This document shows, in pieces, positions 56,901 through 64,000 of a stretch of 64,000 nucleotides of DNA. The position numbers and the translations under genes are program-made. Each line of letters begins with the position of its first letter. The first letter of the stretch is position 1. The notes beneath the pieces are model-generated. The model was not told the DNA's origin, searched no databases, and was given only the letters and a program-made list of their open reading frames with translations. The stretch is from assembly GCA_026874595.1 (NCBI GenBank), contig CM049316.1, positions 43,661,695-43,725,694 on the forward strand. Direction: 5' to 3'. The stretch comes from Sipunculus nudus (taxonomy: Eukaryota; Annelida; Sipuncula; Golfingiida; Sipunculidae).

Positions 56901-59900
56901 TATTGGTCTTCATTGCATATTTTTTTAACACTAGGATGTAGCATGTGACCATATGGCCATCTCTGGAGTGCACAAAGTACAATGATGTCACCCCAGGTGC
57001 CATTTCCCTGAATTTTGTCAGTAAATCAATGTAAGTAGGCCATGGTTATTTTTTGTGTTTATAGCCACGGGCAGCAATACCAGGATGTCTAATTGTGTTT
57101 TTCAAATTATTTTTAGTAAAAAATTTCCAAGGGTAACACTGGTTTGCATTAACATTCCAAGGCACCAACTTTGAACACGATCTTCGGTGCAGGGTTTCAG
57201 TCCTTATATCATTATTATCGGTAGCATTTGTATGCCCAGAGGCAAAGATATTATGTTTTCTACTTGGTACACTGATAGCTCGTCTTTTAGCAATTTTAAG
57301 CAAGAATGTATTCACAGACCTGATAATTTTGCTGGAGGTGTTAGAGTATTACCCAAGGAACAATCATCACATTTCTTTAAGCTATCTGGAACACTATAAT
57401 AAATTTTTTTATTCAAATTATAATATTGCACTGTAACACAGAAGAATTTCTTAATCCTTGATTAGAGCCATCCATTCATAGGTATTAGGGACAGCATTTC
57501 TACCACTCACCAGGTTAACCTGTATTACTGAGGCATAATTGTGTATACAACTCATGAAAGTCTGATGAGGAGATTCCAGAGAGGCCATGTTGGTTCTGAA
57601 TATACAATCAAGTTAATATTATTTTTATTTTTATAATTAACTTGTGATGATGAAAAATATAGGTAAAATACCATAGTAACAAGAGAATCTCAGACTGCTG
57701 TAAATTCTGTTATGCTGACTGTCTGGAATAATTTACGTTGGAAAAAATTATTTAGCTCACCAATATACTCCGGCACATCCAACAATGCTGTCAAGTTACA
57801 GTCCCCTGTTACATGGTGACAGCCACAGAATTCTCCACAGTAACAGTGCTTTCGACAATTATATCCATATGTGCCTATTGGACATCCTATAAGAAAACAA
57901 ATATATATGTAACTGAATTAACTAATTACCATAGTGAAACTAGAAAAGATATATGCCTGACTTTGTTCAAACTTAAAAAGGAAAGTGGTCTTGCATTAAA
58001 AATTAAATCACAGGTGTAGCCACTAATCTAATTCAATTGATAAAGCTCTGCATGATGAACAAGTATGGCAAATTTCAATATAATCCATGCTAACTGAGTT
58101 AGCCACTGAAAATAAAACATACCATATATACAGTTATCTATTTTCCAGTTCCACAGAGATTTCCCCAGGACCTACATGAATGTTAAACAAGGACTTTTAA
58201 GTTTAACAGTTATGATTTGTGCCTTGCTAAGAGTCTTGCTGTACAACCAGACACTCAGACAACAGAAAAGACACATGACTGAAAGTAAGCTGTGCTAAAA
58301 GTGTAATAATTACCGATTAAACATAGAGTTAGTTCTTTTGACAACAGCTTTAACAAAATAAGAATTTCATGATCCTAAGAAAAATAAAGAATTAATAAAA
58401 TAATATTGGTAATACTACATGATATTTACTCACTTTTATCACAGAATCTTCCTGAGTAACCAGGGTTACAGTGGCAGTCCCCACTGATAGCTGAACACCC
58501 GTCACTGTTACTCAGGTTACACTCACACAGCTGTGAGCAGTTGGCACCCCACCATCCAGCTGTGCAGGTGGATGAGCAGCTGGGAGGAGCCCAGCCAATA
58601 TCACATGAACAGCCACCTGCAAAAAAAAAAACATATATTCAGCCATCTGTAAATAACCCGTCATGGATACAGCCATCTGTAAATAACCATCATAGCTACA
58701 GCCATCAGTAAATAAAAATTTATAGTCACCTGCAAATAAACATATACAGAGGTTGGCTATATATTCATGGGGTAAAAATTTCCCATTTTTTAACTCTTCA
58801 GTGTGTCATGAAGGTTCCATTTTTGTGATCTCATAATACAAAAGACCTATACACAGTGAATAATCATTTTAAATGTGAATTAATTATATCAAATATTATG
58901 TGCACAAAATCTTATAAAACTTAAATTTCAGTATGTCTAACTGTATAACACATGAGTTAGGTAACATATAGATAGAAATTTAACTGAATGTTATAAATAT
59001 AATTATATATCTGGATTCACCCATTTTTTTTTCTAATTTTCAAGGTCCCTTCAAGGTGTTTCTTTTTATTTACTACTGATTTCAAGCATGGTCAGTCTAG
59101 TTAAGAAAAAATGGTGAAACCTTTGTTGACAAGTACATGCAATGCTTACCTTGCTTGGTCTGTCATAAAAGTACAAGAGCACCCAAAATGGTGCATAATA
59201 AGCCTGTTGCATATTTTGTAACCTCTGTCCTCAGTAAATAAGCATGAATATGCTGAGAATGTAATTCAGGAGGGAAATTGTATTGGTTATTACTCATGAG
59301 TTATATGAAAATCCATCCGATTTTTGGTAAATCAGGGTGGTGCCAACCGTGTGGTCACCTCTGACCTGATTAAATATGTGTCAAAATAGAACTTAGATGA
59401 GATATTATATTGATTAACATTTATATTGAGTTTTGTCCAAATCCATAGGATTTTTGGTTAGTCACCACGGTGCCTCCAAAGTGCCGTGATCTCTGACCTC
59501 AACAAATATGCATGGATTTTGCTGGAAATTGAACTAGGGTGTGATATTTTATTCAACACCATAAAGTTGCCTAGTGACCTATGACCTTATCAAATATGCT
59601 TGGATTTTGACCATAATCAAACTCGGGTGAGATAATCTATTGGTAAGTAGTTATGGTGAGTTTTGTGAAAATTCATCAAAGCCAAAGTAAAGTTATCTCA
59701 GCAACACTAAAGTTAAACAGAATGGACAGATGGATGGACTGATGGAAGGTCGGCATACCATTGTACTTTCATCATCAACAGGCAAATAAAATTCAAGGTC
59801 TGCTAAAAAGAATTTTCAAAATTAGCTAAATTCAAACAATTTTTAAGCCTTGCATGTACCTTAAAATTTCAAGGATCTTCGATGATTTTTCAGGTGGTGC

Positions 59901-62900
59901 AAACCCTTTACATTTATCAAAGATTCCATTATTTACCTGAATGGCATTTCCCATGACCACTGCAGTTGGATGTTCCACAATGTAACCTATCACAGGCAGG
60001 ACCAGCCCAGTAGTCATGGCAGTGGCAGTAACCAAGGATACAATCACCATGGCCACTACAGTTGTTGAGTTGACAAGTTGGCTCATGTACACATATCACA
60101 GATGTCACCTTTCTGGCACAGCCATAGGTAATATTGCCAGACTTGCTGCAAGAAAAAAAACACGATTGTTTTTCATTTATCTTACCATGGCACATACTAC
60201 TACATGTATTAACATCAACTAAAGAACTGAGTGATTAGTTACTTGTGACTCCCTTATGTAAAAGTTTCTACCCTGAACAACATCATATATCGAGAACATA
60301 ATTTTTCAATATTAATTTATACCTTTTTATTTGTATCATATTTTCAAGGCTCATAACTTAAAAATGTTTCTATGAGTGACTACAGGTGACTTCTTAATAT
60401 CTCTCTCTCTTTCTCTCTCTCTTGTTCCTCTTCTCTCTCATTCATTCTCTTTGTCTAAAAACATCTCTCAAATCCGCACCCCTCCTCACAATTCTTATGC
60501 TGAACCTTTATAAATCCCTACCAAAGAAAACAATAAACCATGTAATCATGATATTTTAACTCACTAGTATTAGTCGCCACCAATTTGAATCAGTGTTCCA
60601 AGATATCAGGAGCAAAGTATTTAAGTCCCAGTATGTACTACATCTCAGAAACCCCATAGACATTGAGTAAAGTGACTTTTTCCATATGTAATATTCTGGA
60701 TGGTCAATTATTAGCTCTTGTTCCCCGATTATTGATGAAATTTATTACCATATATCAGAAGGGTAGTTGATGAGTGTATCATTGGAGACTAAGGTTGATG
60801 AGCCACCTCCGTCTAAATTGATGGCATTGACAATGCCCCAGGATATCAGCATGTCAGCTAGCTCTGGTAAACTCATACTGAAACATGAATAAAAAAGAGA
60901 TTTTAAGGAGAAAGATATTGTCCTGCAATTGTTACCAATGAATCAAGTAAACTGCAGAAGCTACAGCTACACTGAAAAGAAATTCAATTTCTTATCTAGT
61001 GAAGAAGAATTGCATACATGTTCAGGTAACTAAGGCATATATGTAAGTCATGACACTATTTATCAGAGTAGACTGACATATAAACATAACAAAATAAAAC
61101 TAGAATACGGGTAGTCGACAAGCGACTATGTGTATCCGCCAAAATCGGTGAAGTAAGGCATGGATTGAGTTACATGTGTTAAATATTAGAATGGATCTCT
61201 GCCACATAAACATGATTGTAGGTGGCACCACCTGTTATTTGAAACTATCCAAGATATATACACAAGCAAAATTTCATGTGGAAAAGTCAAACCACTGTAG
61301 AGATATGAGTGATTTTATCCCACAGCAGACAAACAGATGGACGCTGTGCAAAAATGGCTGCAGGTTGCACCACCATTTTTGTGTATGTTTTAAAGCTATC
61401 CAAGGGCTACATTTGTGTAAAAAAATTTTCCTGATTGGTTGAATGAGTCCGGAGATATAAGCATGGATGTCTACAGCATGATTGTGAATGTAGGTGGCAT
61501 CACCTGTCATAAAATCAAGAAAGCTATGCGGGATGTATAAGCATGCTGAATTTCAGGTAATTTGGTCAAACCACTGCAGGGATATGAGTGATTTTAACCA
61601 AAGGCAGACAAACAGATGGATGCTGTGTAAAAATGGCTGCAGTTGACGCCACCATTTTGGTGAATGTTATAAAGCTATCCAAGGTCTATATTTGTGTACA
61701 TTTTTTTTCCTGATTGGTCAAACGGTTCCCGAGATATGAACTTGGATGTCTGCAGCGTTAACGTGAATGTAGGTGGCGCCACCTGTCATAAAATCTAGAA
61801 AGCTATCTAGGATGTATACGCATGCCGAATTTTAGGTGAATTAGTCAAACCACTGCAGAGATATGAGTGATTTTAACCCCAGGCAGATGAACAGATGGAC
61901 ACTGTGCAAACATGGTTGCAGGTGGCGCCGCGTTTTGTTGTGTATGTTATAAAGCTATCCCAGGGCTACATTTGTGTAAAATTTTTTTCCAGATCGGTCA
62001 ACCGGTTCCCGAGATATATGGGTTTATGTGTGGAGCGTTAACGTGAATGTAGGTGGCGCCACCTGTCATAAAATCGAGAAAGCTATCTAGGATGTATACG
62101 CATGCCGATTTTTAGGTGAATTAGTCAAACCACTGCAGAGATATGAGTGATTTTAACCCCAGGCAGATGAACAAATGGACACTGTGCAAACATGGTTGCA
62201 GGTGGCGCCACCTTTTGTTGTGTATGTTATAAAACATTCCCAGGGCTACATTTGTGTAAAAAAATTTTCCGGATCGGTCAAACGGTTCCCGAGATATAAG
62301 GGTTTATGTGTGGAGCATTAACGTGAATGTAGGTGGCGCCACCTGTCATAAAATCAAGAAAGCTATCAAGGATGTATACACATGCCGAATTTTAGGTGAA
62401 TTAGTCAAACCACTGCAGAGATATGAGTGATTTTAACCCCAGGCAGATGAACAGATGGACACTGTGCAAACATGGTTGCAGGTGGCGCCACCTTTTGTTG
62501 TGTATGTTATAAAGCTATCTCAGGGCTACATTTGTGTAAAAAAATTTTCCGGATCGGTTAAACGGTTCCCGAGATATATGGGTTTATGTGTGGAGCGTTA
62601 ACGTGAATGTAGGTGGCGCCACCTGTCATAAAATCGAGAAAGCTATCTAGGATGTATACGCATGCCGAATTTTAGGTGAATTAGTCAAACCACTGCAGAG
62701 ATATGAGTGATTTTAACCCCAGGCAGATGAACAGATGGACACTGTGCAAACATGGTTGCAGGAAGCGCCACCTTTTGTTGTGTATGTTATAAAGCTATCC
62801 CAGGGCTACATTTGTGTAAAAATTTTTTACGGATCGGTCAAACGGTTCCCGAGATATATGGGTTTATGTGTGGAAACAGACGCACAAATGGACGCTGGGC

Positions 62901-63934
62901 AGAGACAAAAGGTCAGAGGTCAAGGTCACTTGGTTAGGCACCAGTTCACATGTGACCCGATATTTTGTGTAAGTTTCGGAAAAATCTGTCCAGTAGTCTC
63001 AGAGGAGTTCTCCGGAAACGAACGCGGCGGCGGCGGCGGAACCCGGTCAAAAACATAGTATCCGCAAAACTTTGTTTTGGCGGATACAATAAGTGACAAA
63101 AGCATGTTTGTCTCACAGTATATCAATATCAGTCTTTCTGATATATCAATAATTAAATTATTCAAATTTGAAATTGCTGATGTTGCAAAATATCAAGAGA
63201 TGTAAACTGAATTGAACACTGTCAATTTATTCCTGCATTTGAACTGTTCTTAACAAGAAAGTTATATTCTGTCATATTTTTTTCACTGGTGATAACTTTG
63301 CACACACTTCATGGAGCTCTATATTGAAATTTCCATACATACTGGTGTGGGTAGCTGAGAGTTGATAACACCTACCCAGCCTGGTCTGTTTTCCCCTCCA
63401 CTTGTACGAGAGCTACTTTGCCTTCAGCATCTGCCCCTATAGCTGTGCGGGCTGAGACAACATCTACAAATCTCTGCAGGCTTCCTGTAATCACACACAA
63501 AGTCTCATAGCATCACTTTTTGGCCTCAACAAGGAGGTTATGCATTCATCCCTGTTTATGTCTGTGAGTGTGTGTGTGTGTTTGTGATTATTGAGAAGCT
63601 GAGCACTCTGCGCTAAATTATGGAGTTGAACAATTACCAGTTGCTTGAGCATCTGAAAACTCTCTGCATGATATTATGAAGTTCAAAAAATTATCAGCTC
63701 CTTCAGCATCTGAACACTGCATTATATTATGAAGTTGAACAATTACCAGTTTCTTATGTATCTGAACACTATGCATTATAGCATGAAGTTTAACAATTAC
63801 CAGTTTCTTGAGTATCTGAGCACTCTGCTTTCAAACTCTCCTGGATGTAGTTTTCTCCTGCACGTACCAACCAGATGACGCCACCAACGAGCTGTTTGAA
63901 CTTTCCCGATGTCAGCTCCTCATCAGTCAGGTAA
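53708..63934 (-). CDS. NAGPA: NAGPA-like uncovering enzyme (N-acetylglucosamine-1-phosphodiester alpha-N-acetylglucosaminidase); last eight exons
   Basis: Exons 63801-63934, 63376-63484, 60749-60877, 59937-60145, 58434-58616, 57761-57886, 56466-56535 and 53708-53951 join in frame into 400 residues. The N-terminal part lies beyond the right edge. NAGPA removes GlcNAc from GlcNAc-phosphomannose on lysosomal hydrolases in the trans-Golgi, exposing the mannose-6-phosphate tag. Visible signs: LVGGVIWLVRAGENYI and ECSDTQETG (exon A), VSARTAIG (exon B), NAINLDGGGSS (residues 98-108, the phosphodiester glycosidase signature), VICVHEPTC followed by NCSGHG EGF-like modules (exons D-F), a membrane span at about 321-349 and a 51-residue tail. 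The domain order is that of vertebrate NAGPA (about 515 residues). The tail is acidic (378-389) and lacks an NPF motif. Confidence 0.93.
54285..55959 (-). mobile_element. Family B element, copy B2, with doubled ends
   Basis: The 5' end TTGTATCCGCCAAAAC is at 55959 and the 3' CTAG end at 54285 (next base T on the element strand), with the GTAGTCG-type hairpin before it. A second, internal 5' end lies near 55837. The 3' subterminal segment starting at TTGTATCCGCC is repeated 360 bp apart (54315 and 54675). The 280-bp internal period is kept. It lies in the last intron of the NAGPA-like gene, sense orientation. Confidence 0.8.
56466..56535 (-). CDS. NAGPA: NAGPA-like, exon G (stalk)
   Basis: Acceptor TTGTTCCAG, encodes GRCIADRLIEQNHLVPDQSD and the next residues up to the membrane span, donor GTATGA. 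Phases fit both neighbours. Confidence 0.85.
56713..56738. repeat. (ATT)n microsatellite
   Basis: Run of ATT trinucleotides. Confidence 0.95.
57046..57315 (-). other. Unrecognised 89-codon open frame inside an intron
   Basis: A basic, non-repetitive frame (KRRAISVPSRKHN, WNVNANQCYPWKFF) between exons F and G, on the same strand as the NAGPA-like gene. No family recognised and no splice acceptor that would join it in phase. Possibly a relic of a transposon gene. Confidence 0.15.
57761..57886 (-). CDS. NAGPA: NAGPA-like, exon F (Cys-rich module)
   Basis: Encodes CPIGTYGYNCRKHCYCGEFC and a following CHHVTGDC motif, like the laminin-type/EGF-like module before the membrane span of NAGPA. Acceptor TTCTTATAG, donor GTGAGC. 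Confidence 0.9.
58434..58616 (-). CDS. NAGPA: NAGPA-like, exon E (EGF-like modules)
   Basis: Encodes CSCDIGWAPPSC, CTAGWWGANCSQLCEC and CHCNPGYSGRFC. Acceptor is a T11 tract plus GCAG, donor GTGAGT. The acceptor side is copied into a tandem array upstream. Confidence 0.92.
58609..58745 (-). repeat. 30-bp tandem duplication spanning the exon E acceptor
   Basis: On the minus strand, units of TATTTACAG or TATTTGCAG followed by (A/G)TGGCTGT-like exon text. AG positions: 58617-18 (real), 58647-48, 58677-78, 58706-07 (mutated to TG) and 58730-31. Spacing 30, 30, 29 and 24 bp. Confidence 0.85.
59222..59770. repeat. Diverged tandem modules in intron D
   Basis: The text TCTGACCT(C/G)A..AAATATG recurs near 59222, 59361, 59489 and 59580, with AACT(C/T)(A/G)GGTGAGATA-like text between. 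Unit lengths 91-139 bp. Not assigned to a named family. Confidence 0.6.
59937..60145 (-). CDS. NAGPA: NAGPA-like, exon D (end of catalytic domain and first EGF-like modules)
   Basis: Encodes KSGNITYGCARKVTSVICVH, then EPTCQLNNCSGHGDC and LHCGTSNCSGHGKC. Acceptor TTTCTTGCAG, donor GTAAAT. Confidence 0.93.
60399..60425. repeat. (CT)n microsatellite
   Basis: Short CT-rich run. Confidence 0.85.
60749..60877 (-). CDS. NAGPA: NAGPA-like, exon C with the LDGGGS motif
   Basis: Encodes MSLPELADMLISWGIVNAIN, LDGGGSSTLV and INYPSDI. The DGGGS stretch is the hallmark of the phosphodiester glycosidase domain. Acceptor GTTTCAG, donor GTAATA. Confidence 0.94.
61100..63089 (-). mobile_element. Family B element, copy B3
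   Basis: The 5' end TTGTATCCGCCAAAAC with its hairpin partner is at 63089, followed by a CCG-rich tract (minus strand). The 3' end CTAG is at 61100 with the hairpin GTAGTCGACAAGCGACTA (plus-strand text) beside it. Internal marker AGGCAGATGA is at 61881, 62161, 62441 and 62721: exact 280-bp period, nearly identical units. It lies in intron B-C of the NAGPA-like gene, sense orientation. Confidence 0.85.
63376..63484 (-). CDS. NAGPA: NAGPA-like, exon B
   Basis: Encodes SLQRFVDVVSARTAIGADAE and ALVQVEGKTDQAG, in the catalytic domain. Acceptor GTGATTACAG, donor GTAGGT. Confidence 0.93.
63578..63830 (-). repeat. Tandem duplication spanning the exon A donor
   Basis: On the minus strand, units of about 52-57 bp carry TCAGAT(A/G)C, AA(G/C)AACTG and GTAATTGTT. 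Donor positions: 63800-63799 (real), 63746-63745 (intact GT), 63694-63693 (mutated to AT) and 63637-63636 (intact GT). A further decayed unit lies near 63580-63614. Confidence 0.85.
63801..63934 (-). CDS. NAGPA: NAGPA-like, exon A (first visible)
   Basis: Acceptor TTCACTCAG. Encodes YLTDEELTSGKFKQLVGGVI, WLVRAGENYI and ECSDTQET. Donor GTAATT. Earlier exons are outside the window. Confidence 0.93.
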
Positions 63935-64000
63935 CTGAGTGAATAAACACAATAATATGAACATTCTAAACCTTAGTTTAGACATATTAATCATACATAC

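Noticed and set aside
59832-60195. Two overlapping minus-strand open frames starting with ATG near exon D
   Set aside because: One is the exon D frame extended into the introns, the other is a shadow frame; neither is a separate gene.
1-64000. tRNA or rRNA genes
   Set aside because: Apart from tRNA-like SINE heads no sequence with a full cloverleaf or rRNA-like conservation was noticed.

Overview
The window is eukaryotic nuclear DNA from an animal. It is AT-rich, with short coding exons bounded by GT/AG splice sites, long introns and many microsatellites, minisatellites and short non-autonomous transposons. The repeat types (rolling-circle elements built around tandem arrays, tRNA-like SINEs, hAT-type MITEs) and the gene set suggest a marine lophotrochozoan, possibly a mollusc. 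That assignment is inference only. No bacterial genes, rRNA or tRNA genes were found.

Three protein-coding genes can be supported. (1) On the minus strand at 4691-4905 is the first coding exon of a TRAF-like RING-finger protein; the rest lies beyond the left edge. (2) On the plus strand is a complete five-exon gene (25905-36188) for a 172-residue secreted ML-domain protein of the NPC2/GM2-activator type, with a possible non-coding first exon near 17.6 kb. (3) On the minus strand (63934 down to 53708) are the last eight exons, 400 residues, of a homologue of N-acetylglucosamine-1-phosphodiester alpha-N-acetylglucosaminidase (NAGPA, the mannose-6-phosphate uncovering enzyme), including the LDGGGS motif, EGF-like modules, a membrane span and a cytoplasmic tail. 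Genes 2 and 3 converge and both relate to lysosomes: one encodes a lipid-binding protein and the other an enzyme that finishes the lysosomal sorting tag.

The rest is mostly repeats. Three element families share one plan: a 5' terminal hairpin, internal tandem modules, an inverted copy of one hairpin arm near the 3' end, then a second hairpin and a CTTGTT or CTAGTT end. This resembles Helentron/HINE-type rolling-circle elements. Family A lies at 88-3842, 28806-30431, 32364-34282 and 40752-43679; family B, with an exact 280-bp internal period, at 38816-40525, 54285-55959 and 61100-63089; family C at 45542-48572. Two family A copies interrupt older repeats whose flanks can be rejoined cleanly. 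The palindrome GGTGGCGCCACC recurs in families B and C and in related modules. There are also a hAT-type MITE with a perfect 8-bp target duplication, a long-TIR MITE family, a GAGTCC-rich MITE, tRNA-like SINEs and an inverted pair of GGACAATTACCCCC minisatellites.

The most unusual pattern is that four splice junctions in genes 2 and 3 sit at the edge of short tandem duplications that copy the splice site and adjoining exon bases into the intron. This leaves arrays of intact or damaged decoy donors and acceptors. In each case where I followed the frame, use of a decoy would shift the frame or introduce an early stop.
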